64,000 bases of DNA. It comes from Rhodococcus antarcticus (GTDB lineage Bacteria; Actinomycetota; Actinomycetes; Mycobacteriales; Mycobacteriaceae). The stretch spans positions 3,162,001 through 3,226,000 of the forward strand of contig NZ_CP110615.1 in assembly GCF_026153295.1 (NCBI RefSeq). The letters run 5' to 3'. Both the position numbers and the translations under genes were made by a program. Shown here piece by piece: positions 26,460 through 34,631 of this stretch (position 1 is its first letter; each line of letters begins with the position of its first letter). The notes beneath the pieces are model-generated. The model worked only from the letters and a program-made list of their open reading frames with translations. It ran no database searches and was not told the DNA's origin.

Positions 26460-28486
26460 GCAACAAGCAGGTCCCGCGCCACGCTGTCGCTACTGCCGCG
26501 CGGAACGCCGCCCGGAAAGCCGCAACCGCGCCCACGAAGGCGACGGTTCAGGTGCCGTCGGTGGAGCAGACGGTTCAGGTGCCGTCGGTGGAGGAGACCA
26601 AAAAGCCGCCCTATTCACTGCCTCGGACGGCCGTGAATTCACGGGATGTGTTCCTCACGGGGACCGTCGACCAGGTCGCGCGCAACCTCCCGGTCGTGCC
26701 CCTGTCGACGGACATCGCCCTACCCGAAATCCCGAACGGCACTCCCTCCTACAACGACAAGTGGACGGACTACGCCTACCGGGTAATTGGGCACTCGGCG
26801 ATCTGCACTCACCTGGACAAGGAGTACGCACGTCTGAAGGACGCGCGCGGGCGCCGGGCGCTCCTCCCCAGCCGGGCGCTGCTGGTGGCGCTCTTCTTGA
26901 ACGCCCTGAACCAGCGTTCGATGAATATGACCGACGTTCGCGACACCCTGTTCGCCCGAATCACACCGACTGGACGTCGGCTCCTCGACGTGCCCAACCG
27001 GGACCAGCCCGCCCGCTTCCAGGACCAACTTGCCTGGGACGAGCGCAACCACGCCCTCGTCCGGCGGGCGTTCCGCCGCATGCTTGAGTGCATCGACCCC
27101 GAGACCATCCCACGCAACCGCAATATGGATTGGGCCGAAGCCGAAGCCCTGCGCAAGCCGCTCCCCGCCGAGGAGCAGTACCGGCGCATGTCGTCGCTCA
27201 CGTGGGTCGTCAACCGGCTGCTGGAGACGGTCAGCGGCCAACTCCCCGACAGTGTCCAGCAGCGTCGCCGCGCCCTGGGTGAGGACTTCGGGATCGACGC
27301 CACACCGATGGAACTCTTCGCGCGGGGCCGCGGTGTCCACAACACCGAGACCTCCGCGGACCCGTGCGGCGGCTACTACTCCCGCAAGGCTGATCACCGC
27401 GACCCTAACGAGACCAGGGACCGCTTCAAGCGCACCACAGAAAAGTTGATCTACGGCCTCGACGTCCACCTCATGGTCGCCGCCGACTCTTCACACCCCG
27501 ACCGCTCGTATTACCCGTCCATCCCCTTCCGGATGACGGCTGACCGCCCCGGCGAAAAGCCCGGGGCCGCGGCTCGCAGGATGTTCGCAACCATCGACAC
27601 CAGCCAGCACAACCTCTGATACCTGGCTGGCGACCGCCTGTACACCAACCTGGTGGCAGAGAACTTTCAGATCCCCGCCCGCGAGATGGGCTTCGGTCTC
27701 GTCCTCGCGTACGGAAAGGACCAGAGCGGCGACCAGCACGCGCATGACTCCGGGATGCGCCTCGTCGACGGGGCCTACTACGGGCCCTGCATGCCGGACA
27801 GCCTCGACACCCTCACCGAGGACCTCAGGACAAAGAAGATCGACCTGAAGACCTACACCGAAACGATCAAGCGACGCGTCCAGTTCCGAATGCGGCAGAA
27901 GCAGAAGGCCACCACCATCACCCAGGAGCGGCTGGGTTGCCCGGCATCGGGGACCAACCCTGTCGCTATCTGCGCGCTCAAGCCGACCTCCCAGGCGCCC
28001 CGACCGATAAAGCAGGACGACGGCAGCATCGCCGACACCCGGCCTGTCATCCGCCACCGCAAGGTCCTCACCAACGGTAAGGCGCCCGCCGTGTGCACGA
28101 AGGACACCGTCACGGTGACCGCCGCCGACGGGGCAAAGTTCCGGCAGCCCCTGCAGTACGGATCCGTACAGCAAGCACGGGTTTACAACGCGCTCCGACA
28201 GGGGCAGGAAGGCGTCCACGGGTCCGTCAAGGACAAGGCCCAGGAGGCTTTCGACGCACCCTCACGGCGACGCGTCCGGGGCCTCGCAGCACAGCAACTC
28301 TTCGCCTCCATCCTGCTCGCCGCCGTAGCGACCCGCCGAATCAAGACCTTCCTGGTCAACGCGCGGCGCGACGAAAAGGGCGACCAGTACGTCCCGAAGA
28401 TCCTCCGGACAGATGACCACGCAACAACGAACATGCCGCCGGGCATCGGTGAAACCGAAGTAGAAATACCTGAACCCGAAAAGTAG
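26456..28486 (+). pseudogene. DDE-transposase-like protein interrupted by an in-frame TGA
   Basis: One frame of 676 codons with a TGA at 27617-27619. The part before it (387 aa) has an N-terminal tandem repeat, a helical region and GIDATPMELF with a candidate first catalytic Asp (27296-27298). The part after it resumes at once with AGDRLYTN (candidate second Asp, 27632-27634) and reaches VYNALRQGQEGVHGSVK (candidate Glu) and the RVRGLAAQQLFASILLAA helix typical of IS1182/IS5-like transposases. The mutation could be TGG to TGA. Both halves keep normal codon use, so the change is recent or recoded. The catalytic triad is my reading; the exact family is unknown. It overlaps the recombinase-like gene by 4 bp. 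Confidence 0.72.
26543..26596 (+). repeat. 27-bp tandem repeat, two copies
   Basis: Two nearly identical 27-bp units encode TVQVPSVEQ and TVQVPSVEE in the N-terminal linker of the DDE-like protein. The frame is kept. Confidence 0.8.
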
Positions 28487-28637
28487 CCGTCCAAACCTGC
28501 GCCACTCTCTCCCCACACCATTCTCTACCGAGTTGGCCTAGTGATCCCAAAAACGGGACGCTGGGCCATTTCTCGTTCTTCAGCATTCGCACAACCGCGT
28601 AAACAAACGTAAACGTCTCGATCGGGCCCTCAACTAC

Positions 28638-28680
28638 GGAAAAAACCGTTGCCCACCCCTCAAAAAAGGGTGGACAACGG
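28638..28680 (-). terminator. Rho-independent terminator, minus strand
   Basis: Read leftward, CCGTTGTCCACCC (28680-28668) pairs with GGGTGGGCAACGG (28658-28646) with one mismatch and is followed by TTTTTT. It lies inside the island's right end and can stop read-through from tRNA-Ser(CGA). The rest of 28487-28711 holds no gene. Confidence 0.75.
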
Positions 28681-28711
28681 TCAAGAAACTTTTTCGTCGG
28701 CGTTCCCCGCC

Positions 28712-28729
28712 TATTTCGTCGGGAGCCCG
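28712..28729 (-). repeat. Island right border: inverted copy of 8143-8158
   Basis: On the minus strand CGGGCTCCCGACGAAA starts at the base right after the tRNA-Ser(CGA) CCA end. It is the position where the other tRNA genes of this window have the left arm of a perfect hairpin terminator, but here the matching right arm is 20.5 kb away at 8143-8158. Confidence 0.65.
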
Positions 28730-28819
28730 TGGCGGTAGCGGTGGGATTTGAACCCACGGAGGGTTTTATCCCTCACACGCTTTCGAGGCGTGCTCCTTAG
28801 GCCGCTCGGACACGCTACC
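28730..28819 (-). tRNA. tRNA-Ser (anticodon CGA)
   Basis: A 90-nt class II tRNA with acceptor stem GGTAGCG/CGCTACC, discriminator G and encoded CCA. The anticodon loop CTCGAAA reads CGA (serine UCG). A long variable arm is present. The gene itself is intact despite the adjacent island. Confidence 0.97.
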
Positions 28820-28860
28820 GCGGAGCAGAGTACCGGACCTCGGGGGCCGACCTCGCCAGG

Positions 28861-29358
28861 TCAGCGGTGGGTCGAGAAGAACGCCTCGAGCACGGCGGCG
28901 CACTCGTCCCGCAGGACGCCCCCGCGCACCTGCGGCCGGTGGGTGAGCCGGCGGTCGCGGACCACGTCCCACAGCGAGCCCACCGCACCGGTCCTCGGCT
29001 CCCAGGCCCCGAAGACGATCCGGTCGACGCGGGCGAGCACGGCCGCACCCGCGCACATGGTGCACGGCTCCAGCGTGACGACGAGGGTGCAGCCCGTCAG
29101 CCGCCAGCCGTCCCCGTGCGCGCGCGCGGCCGCCCGGAGGGCGAGCACCTCGGCGTGCGCGGTGGGGTCCCCGGTCGCCTCGCGGGCGTTGGTGGCCCGG
29201 GCCAGCTCGGTGCCGTCCGGGCCGTAGACCAGCGCCCCGACCGGGACGTCGGCCGGGTTGGTGGTGGCGGCCACCGCCAGCGCGGCGCGCACGAGGACGG
29301 TGTCGGCCAGCGCGGCGCGGGGGGTGTCCCCGGAGCGGGGGGCGTCGGCGGTGGGCAC
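28861..29358 (-). CDS. tadA: tRNA-specific adenosine(34) deaminase
   Basis: Zinc enzyme (165 aa) that converts A34 to inosine in tRNA-Arg(ACG); its substrate tRNA gene is in this window at 34339-34414. The deaminase signature is complete: HAE (in TAHAEVLAL) with the proton-shuttling Glu, and PCTMC with two zinc cysteines. It begins 4 bp after its upstream neighbour and the two form an operon, as for Rv3752c-Rv3753c. Confidence 0.93.
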   Translation of the reverse strand: MPTADAPRSGDTPRAALADTVLVRAALAVAATTNPADVPVGALVYGPDGTELARATNAREATGDPTAHAEVLALRAAARAHGDGWRLTGCTLVVTLEPCTMCAGAAVLARVDRIVFGAWEPRTGAVGSLWDVVRDRRLTHRPQVRGGVLRDECAAVLEAFFSTHR

Positions 29359-29362
29359 CGGC

Positions 29363-29896
29363 TCAGCCGTGGAAGGCGTCCACCGCGGCGGCGAGCTCGT
29401 CGGCGAACCCGCAGCGCTCGGCGATCATGGTCAGCTGCTCGTCGGGGTAGAGGTCGGTCTCGCCGAGGATGATCCCGAGCACCGGCTCGGACAGCCCGAG
29501 GTCGTCCAGCAGGGTCAGGTCGCCCTCGGCCCACGGCTCGGTGTCCTCGAGCTCGTCGGGGTCGAGGTCGGGGACCTCCACGTGCAGGGCGTCCAGGGCC
29601 TCGGCGGCGATGTCGTAGTCGATCGCCGCCGTGGCGTCGCTCAGCAGCAGGGAGATCCCCCGCGGGCCCGGGCGCAGCAGCAGGAAGAACTCCTCGTCCA
29701 CGTCGAGCAGGCCGAACGCAGCCCCGGCGCTGCGCAGCTCCTTGAGCTCGGTGACGGCGGCGGCGAGGCTGGTCAGGGCGGCAGGCTTCATCGGCCGGCA
29801 CGTCCAGCGACCCTCCTCGCGGACGACGGCGACGGCGAACCCGTCGAGGTCGTCGTCGTCCTGCGCGCCGTTGTCCCGAGCGCGTTGCGTGGCCAT
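29363..29896 (-). CDS. tRNA adenosine deaminase-associated protein
   Basis: A 177-aa acidic protein that is the conserved operon partner of TadA in actinobacteria (Rv3753c-type). No enzymatic motif is visible; it has a mixed alpha/beta start (GFAVAVVREEGRWTCRPM) and a long acidic middle (VPDLDPDELEDTEPW). The ATG at 29896 was chosen because a -10 box (TAGCGT) precedes it at the right distance; the longer open frame upstream is antisense to the M20 gene. Its biochemical role is not established. Confidence 0.85.
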   Translation of the reverse strand: MATQRARDNGAQDDDDLDGFAVAVVREEGRWTCRPMKPAALTSLAAAVTELKELRSAGAAFGLLDVDEEFFLLLRPGPRGISLLLSDATAAIDYDIAAEALDALHVEVPDLDPDELEDTEPWAEGDLTLLDDLGLSEPVLGIILGETDLYPDEQLTMIAERCGFADELAAAVDAFHG

Positions 29897-29903
29897 GGGG
29901 GCC

Positions 29904-29909
29904 ACGCTA
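29904..29909 (-). promoter_or_regulatory. -10 box of the tadA operon
   Basis: TAGCGT on the minus strand, 7 nt before the ATG at 29896; transcription would start at or next to the start codon. Confidence 0.45.
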
Positions 29910-29989
29910 ACCGGGTCGGGTGGTCTGCACGTACCACCCGCTGGGCCCGGGACGGTCGGCGACCGCCACCAACTGGGAGGATCGGGGGC

Positions 29990-31189
29990 GTGACCCCGCA
30001 CCCCCTGCTCGCGGCCGCCACCGAGCTCCAGCCGCGCACCGTGGCCCTGCGTCGTGCGCTGCACCGCCACCCCGAGCAGGGCCTGCTCCTGCCGCGGACC
30101 CAGGCCGCGGTGCTGGCCGAGCTCGCTGACGTCCCCGGGCTCGAGGTCAGCACCGGGCGCAGCTGCTCGTCGGTGGTCGGGGTGCTGACGGGCGCACGGC
30201 CGGGACCCACGGTGCTGCTGCGCGGGGACATGGACGCGCTGCCCCTGCCGGAGGACACCGGCCTGCCCTTCGCCTCCGAGGTCGCCGGCTCCATGCACGC
30301 CTGCGGGCACGACGCGCACGTCGCGATGCTGGCGAGCGCGGCGCGGCTGCTCAGCGCCCGGCGCGACGAGCTCGCCGGACGGGTGGTGCTGATGTTCCAG
30401 CCCGGCGAGGAGGGCCACCACGGGGCGCGGACCATGATCGACGACGGGGTGCTCGACATCGCGGGGCGACCGGTCTCGGCCCTGGCCCTGCACGTCTCGG
30501 CCACCGTGGCGTGCGGCCAGGTGCAGGTGCGGCCGGGCCCGATGATGGCCAGCACGGACACCCTGCGGGTGACGGTCACCGGTCGCGGCGGGCACGCGAG
30601 CGCACCCGACCAGGCGTTGGACCCGGTTTCGGCCGCCGCCGCCACCATCGGCGCTCTGGCGACGATGGTGGGCCGGCGGATCAGCGTGTTCGACCCCGCG
30701 GTGGTGACCGTGGCGCACCTGTGGGCCGGGACGACGCACAACATCATCCCGGAGACCGCCCACCTCGAGGGCACCCTGCGCTGCCTGTCGGAGGACACCC
30801 GTGCGCTGCTCCGCGAGGAGGTCCGGCGGGTGTGTCTGCACACCGCGGCCGCCCACGGCTGCACCGCCGAGGTAGTGCTGGAGCCCGGCTACCCGGTGAC
30901 GGTGAACGACCCGCGCGTGGTCGCGACGGTGCAGGCGCTCGCGAGGTCGCTGCTCGGCGCGGGCAGCGCGCCGCCGATGGAGAACCCGGTCATGGGCGCC
31001 GAGGACTTCGCCTACGTGCTGGCTCAGGTGCCCGGAGCGATGGCCTTCCTGGGCGCCAGCCCGCCGGGGGTGGACCCGGCGCACGCCGCGGCCAACCACA
31101 GCAACCGGGTGGTGTTCGACGAGGACGTGCTCGCCTCCGGCGTCGCCCTGCTCGCGGGCTTCGCGCTGGGCGAGCTGGCGCCGAGGTGA
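29990..31189 (+). CDS. M20-family amidohydrolase (hippurate hydrolase/N-acyl amino acid type)
   Basis: A 399-aa metallohydrolase of the M20D group that removes acyl groups from N-acyl amino acids or related amides. Metal ligands are visible in MHACGHDAHVAML and GEEGHHGARTM, a His in ALHVSATV and the final His near AANHSNRVVF; a lid/dimerisation domain (~180-300) interrupts the catalytic domain. The GTG at 29990 has GGGAGG about ten bases upstream. Its stop overlaps the tyrA start (GTGA), so they are co-translated. The substrate is unknown. Confidence 0.88.
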   Translation: MTPHPLLAAATELQPRTVALRRALHRHPEQGLLLPRTQAAVLAELADVPGLEVSTGRSCSSVVGVLTGARPGPTVLLRGDMDALPLPEDTGLPFASEVAGSMHACGHDAHVAMLASAARLLSARRDELAGRVVLMFQPGEEGHHGARTMIDDGVLDIAGRPVSALALHVSATVACGQVQVRPGPMMASTDTLRVTVTGRGGHASAPDQALDPVSAAAATIGALATMVGRRISVFDPAVVTVAHLWAGTTHNIIPETAHLEGTLRCLSEDTRALLREEVRRVCLHTAAAHGCTAEVVLEPGYPVTVNDPRVVATVQALARSLLGAGSAPPMENPVMGAEDFAYVLAQVPGAMAFLGASPPGVDPAHAAANHSNRVVFDEDVLASGVALLAGFALGELAPR

Positions 31190-32097
31190 GCAGCCGGGTG
31201 TGCGTGCTGGGCACGGGTCTGATCGGCGGATCCGTCCTGCGGGCGGCCACCGCGGCCGGGTGGATCGGCTGGGGCTGGAACCGCACCCCCGTCGACGCCC
31301 AGGGCTTCGACGTGACGACGGACCTGGCCGCGGTGCTGGCCCGCGCCGCCACCGAGGACGCGCTCGTGGTGCTGGCCGTGCCGGTCACGGCCCTGGACGA
31401 GGTGCTGCGCGCCGTGGCCGAGCACGCCCCGGGGTGCGCGCTGACCGACGTGGTGAGCGTGAAGGCGCCGGTGGCGGGTGCGGTGGCGCGGCACGGGCTG
31501 GCGGCGCGGTTCGTCGGCGGGCACCCCATGGCCGGCACCTCCGAGTCGGGCTGGGACGCCGGGAGCGCGAGCCTGTTCGCCGGAGCCGCCTGGGTGGTGG
31601 CCGCCGACGACGGGCTCGACCCGGACACGTGGCTCCGGGTGGCGCGGCTCGCCCTGGACTGCGGCGCGCACGTGGTGCCGGCCGCGGCGGCCGAGCACGA
31701 CGCCGCGGTGGCCCGGATCAGCCACCTGCCGCACCTGCTGGCCGCCGTGCTCGCCAGCGTCGGCGCCGAGGGCGGGGCGCTCGCCCTGGGTCTGGGCGCC
31801 GGCTCGTTCCGCGACGGCACCCGGGTGGCCGGCACTCGTCCCGAGCTCACCCGCGCGATGCTGGAGGCCAACCGGGCGGGTCTGCAGGAGGCTCTCGACG
31901 ACGCGCTGGGCCGCCTGGGGGCCGCACGGGGAGCGCTCGCCTCGACGGGCACGGTGGCCGCGACGGTCGAGGACGGGCACGACGCCCGGCGGCTGTTCAC
32001 CGAGCACGAGCGCTTCGACATCACCGACGTGGACCCGACCGACCTGCGGGCGCTGCGCGAGGCCGGGCGCGCGGGCGGGGTGCTGCGGGCCCTCTGA
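31186..32097 (+). CDS. tyrA: Prephenate dehydrogenase
   Basis: NAD(P)-dependent enzyme of tyrosine synthesis (303 aa). The N-terminal Rossmann fold starts with GTGLIGGS, followed by the substrate-domain motifs GGHPMAGTSESGWD and HLPHLLAAVLAS; the C-terminal helices form the dimer. No ACT domain is evident. The GTG at 31186 overlaps the upstream stop. It corresponds to Rv3754 in mycobacterial order. Confidence 0.92.
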   Translation: MSSRVCVLGTGLIGGSVLRAATAAGWIGWGWNRTPVDAQGFDVTTDLAAVLARAATEDALVVLAVPVTALDEVLRAVAEHAPGCALTDVVSVKAPVAGAVARHGLAARFVGGHPMAGTSESGWDAGSASLFAGAAWVVAADDGLDPDTWLRVARLALDCGAHVVPAAAAEHDAAVARISHLPHLLAAVLASVGAEGGALALGLGAGSFRDGTRVAGTRPELTRAMLEANRAGLQEALDDALGRLGAARGALASTGTVAATVEDGHDARRLFTEHERFDITDVDPTDLRALREAGRAGGVLRAL

Positions 32098-32132
32098 CGC
32101 CCTGGTTCGCGCTTCTCCACCCCTCCGATTCG

Positions 32133-32215
32133 CGTTGTGCGCGCACAACGCACCAAGACCCCTCCCGGAACGACGTTGTGCGCGCACAACGCACCAAGAC
32201 CCGCCCCGGAACCCC
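32133..32215. repeat. Two tandem ~41-bp repeats, each with an 18-bp palindrome
   Basis: The perfect palindrome CGTTGTGCGCGCACAACG occurs at 32133-32150 and 32174-32191, each followed by CACCAAGACCC and a CCCGGAAC block. They lie in the ~170-bp gap between tyrA and the amidase gene; the array could be a terminator, a REP-like element or a protein-binding site. Confidence 0.8.
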
Positions 32216-32268
32216 GGCCCGGGTGCTGCGCACGCTGGGCTGACCGGCGCGCACGGCAGGATGGGCCC

Positions 32269-33594
32269 ATGGATCTGCGCGAGCTCGCCTTGGACCTGCG
32301 CTCCGGCGCCCTCACCCCGACGGAGCACGTCGAGCAGGCCCTGGCTGCGGTGGATGCCCTCGCCGGCACCCCGCACGCCAACCTGGTGGTGGGCCGGGAC
32401 GATGCCCGAGCACGCACGGATGCACGCAGAGCAGAGCAGGAGATCGCCGCTGGTCGGTGGCTCGGCCCCCTGCACGGGGTGGCCGTGGCGGTGAAGGACA
32501 ACATCGACGTCGAGGGCCTGCCCACCCGAGCCGGCAGCGGCATCTACGCCGAGGTCACCCCCGCCACCGCCGACGCCGAGGTGGTCGCCCGGCTGCGGGC
32601 CGCCGGCGCCGTCGTCGTCGCCAAGACCCACCTGCACGAGCTCGCCTACGGGCCCACCGGCGCCGTCAGCGTCGACGGTCCCGCCGTGCACCCGCACGAC
32701 CCCACCCGGATCACCGGCGGCAGCTCCTCGGGCTCGGCCGCGCTCGTCGCGCTGGGGATCGTCGCGCTGGCCCTGGGCACCGACACCGGGTGCAGCGTGC
32801 GGACCCCGGCGGCGCTGTGCGGGGTGGTGGGGCTCAAGCCGACCCTGGGCGCGCTGCCGACCACCGGCACGGTGCCGCTGTCCACGACGCTCGACCACGT
32901 GGGGCTGCTCGCCTCCGACGTGCACGGCGCCTCGGTGGCCTGGGACGTGCTGGCCCGCGGCGCCGAGGGTACCGGCGGTGGCATCCAGCAGCCCGGGGTG
33001 CAGGGGCTGCGCATCGGCCTGCCGACGGGAAACCTGTTCCGCGTGCTGGACCCGGCGATCACCGCTGCCGTGGCGCGCGCGGCCCAGGCCCTGCAGCGGG
33101 CGGGCGCCGAGCTCGTGGAGGTGGAGCTGCCGCACGTCGAGGAGCTCAGCGCGACCTACCCGGTCATCGTCGGGGCCGAGGCGCACGCCACCCACGCCCG
33201 TGCCCTCGCGCAGCGCCCGGAGGACTTCCAGCCGCTGACGCGGGAGCGCCTGTCCGCCCAGTCGGGGACCAGCGCGCTCGACTACCTCATGGCGCTGCGG
33301 ACCCGCGACCGGCTGCGGGCGCAGTCGCTGCACACGCTGCGGCGCACGTTCGGCCTGGACGCCCTGCTGCTGGCCACCACCCCGCTGCGGGCCACCCCGC
33401 TCGGCGAGGACACCCACGGTGGTGAGGACGTGCGTGCCGCGCTGCTGCGCCTGTGCATCCCGTTCAGCGTGCTCGGCGTCCCGGCGGTGAGCGTGCCCGC
33501 GCCCGGCGTCGAGGGCCTGCCCGTCGGGCTGCAGGTGGCAGGGATCAAGCTCGAGGAGCGCGGGGTGCTCCGGGTGGCCTCGGCGATCGCCTGA
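32269..33594 (+). CDS. Amidase signature-family hydrolase
   Basis: A 441-aa amidase. The Ser-cisSer-Lys triad is visible: Lys in VAVKDNID (~residue 77) and the serines in ITGGSSSGSAALVAL. Like GatA and AtzF relatives it hydrolyses a carboxamide, but no GatB/GatC genes lie near, so it is unlikely to be the tRNA amidotransferase. The ATG at 32269 was chosen because the frame upstream consists of the tandem repeats. The C-terminal region is complete. The substrate is unknown. Confidence 0.88.
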   Translation: MDLRELALDLRSGALTPTEHVEQALAAVDALAGTPHANLVVGRDDARARTDARRAEQEIAAGRWLGPLHGVAVAVKDNIDVEGLPTRAGSGIYAEVTPATADAEVVARLRAAGAVVVAKTHLHELAYGPTGAVSVDGPAVHPHDPTRITGGSSSGSAALVALGIVALALGTDTGCSVRTPAALCGVVGLKPTLGALPTTGTVPLSTTLDHVGLLASDVHGASVAWDVLARGAEGTGGGIQQPGVQGLRIGLPTGNLFRVLDPAITAAVARAAQALQRAGAELVEVELPHVEELSATYPVIVGAEAHATHARALAQRPEDFQPLTRERLSAQSGTSALDYLMALRTRDRLRAQSLHTLRRTFGLDALLLATTPLRATPLGEDTHGGEDVRAALLRLCIPFSVLGVPAVSVPAPGVEGLPVGLQVAGIKLEERGVLRVASAIA

Positions 33595-33620
33595 CACCGG
33601 ACCGCCCCGATCGCGAGGGC

Positions 33621-34217
33621 TCAGACCCGGACCGCGAGCCCCGGGTAGTCCAGCACGAAACCGTCCTCGTCGACCTCGAGGACCGCGCTGCCCAGCGGGG
33701 TGACGACCGAGATCACCCCCGCGCGCGCCGTGTAGTGGTGCACCTCGCCGCTGACGGTGAGCTCCGGCAGCGTCACGTAGACCACCGGCACGGTGATCTC
33801 CGCGTCCGCCGCGAGCAGCCCGAGCCGACGCACCACCAGCGTGTTGAACAGCGGGCTGAGCACCACGTCGACGTCGAGCGCACCGTCGAACTCCGCACGC
33901 TGCGGACCATGGCCGTGGTCGACCAGCCAGAACCCCTCGGCGTTGCGGGTGAGGGAGACCTGGCGCTCGCCCGCGGCCACCACGCTGCGCATGCTGAGCC
34001 GACGGGTGATCCCGTCACCGTCGAGCAGCAGGTCGTAGGACGCGCTGAACGCCGGGTGCTCGGGGCAGTCGCCGCCGACCACCCGCCCCGCCGCCTTGAG
34101 CCCGCGCTCGGTGACCTGGAGGCGGGCGGACTCCATCCGCGGCGCGCCGTGGGCCCGCCACGTCAGCACGGCCGGCCAGCGCGGGACGACGTCGTCGGGA
34201 GCGGTCACGGTCGTCAC
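33621..34217 (-). CDS. Putative glycolipid-binding-fold protein (DUF1089)
   Basis: A 198-aa all-beta protein matching the glycolipid-binding family: VSLTRNAEGFWLVDHG, then DVDVVLSPLFNTLVVRRLGL and the C-terminal DEDGFVLDYPGL. There is no signal peptide. The biological ligand is unproven in most members. Start GTG at 34217. It stands alone, converging on the amidase and close to the tRNA-Arg terminator. Confidence 0.85.
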   Translation of the reverse strand: MTTVTAPDDVVPRWPAVLTWRAHGAPRMESARLQVTERGLKAAGRVVGGDCPEHPAFSASYDLLLDGDGITRRLSMRSVVAAGERQVSLTRNAEGFWLVDHGHGPQRAEFDGALDVDVVLSPLFNTLVVRRLGLLAADAEITVPVVYVTLPELTVSGEVHHYTARAGVISVVTPLGSAVLEVDEDGFVLDYPGLAVRV

Positions 34218-34301
34218 CGTAGGGGATCACCGTCATCGGCACAGTCCGCCGAACGGGCCCCGGCGACCGACCCAGGCGGACGGTGCGCCCCCGCACGCGA
34301 G

Positions 34302-34337
34302 ACGGCAGGCCCGGACCGTGTGGTCCGGGCCTGCCGT
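34302..34337 (-). terminator. Hairpin terminator behind tRNA-Arg
   Basis: A perfect 16-bp stem (ACGGCAGGCCCGGACC paired with its complement) around a 4-nt loop begins one base after the tRNA CCA. Same design as at 5107-5134. Confidence 0.82.
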
Positions 34338-34338
34338 G

Positions 34339-34414
34339 TGGTGCGCCCGAAGGGACTCGAACCCCTAACCTCCTGATCCGTAGTCAGGTGCTCTATCCGT
34401 TGAGCTACGGGCGC
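34339..34414 (-). tRNA. tRNA-Arg (anticodon ACG)
   Basis: A 76-nt tRNA with acceptor GCGCCCG/CGGGCGC, discriminator A and encoded CCA. The anticodon loop CTACGGA reads ACG, the substrate of TadA (A34 to inosine). Confidence 0.97.
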
Positions 34415-34448
34415 ATGTTCAGTTGTGCCGGTGCGAGCACCGACCGAG

Positions 34449-34539
34449 CGGAGGCTCCGGGATTCGAACCCGGGATGGGGTTTAAGCCCCAAACCGCATT
34501 AGCAGTGCGGCGCCATAGACCAGACTAGGCGAAGCCTCC
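34449..34539 (-). tRNA. tRNA-Ser (anticodon GCT)
   Basis: A 91-nt class II tRNA with acceptor GGAGGCT/AGCCTCC and discriminator G; CCA is not encoded. The anticodon loop CTGCTAA reads GCT (serine AGC/AGU), with a long variable arm. Confidence 0.96.
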
Positions 34540-34631
34540 CGGGCTGTGGAGCACGACCCGAAAGCCGCAGAGCATGGCCTCGCAGCCACCGGCGAAAGGC
34601 TACACGGCCCGGTCTCCGTGCTCCAAAACGG

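Larger units (their letters stand above)
8162..28713. mobile_element. Putative ~20.5-kb integrative island carrying defence genes
   Basis: The segment between the two inverted 16-bp border sequences has lower and patchy GC, restriction-modification and other nuclease-like genes, an IS element, small orphan proteins and a recombinase/transposase-like pair at its right edge beside tRNA-Ser(CGA). The genes outside the borders follow the order conserved in mycobacteria. Limits are inferred from the border repeats. A classical tRNA attachment duplication (a direct repeat of the tRNA 3' end) was looked for at the left end and not found. Confidence 0.65.

Noticed and set aside
27617-27619. TGA read as selenocysteine
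   Set aside because: No SECIS-like stem-loop is evident directly after it and the protein family has no selenoproteins; a nonsense mutation is simpler.
8162-28713. CRISPR array
   Set aside because: No regularly spaced direct repeats with unique spacers and no cas genes were seen in the island.
29897-31099. N-terminal extension of the tadA-associated gene on the minus strand
   Set aside because: It is antisense to the M20 amidohydrolase; a start at 29896 with a promoter in front explains the gene.
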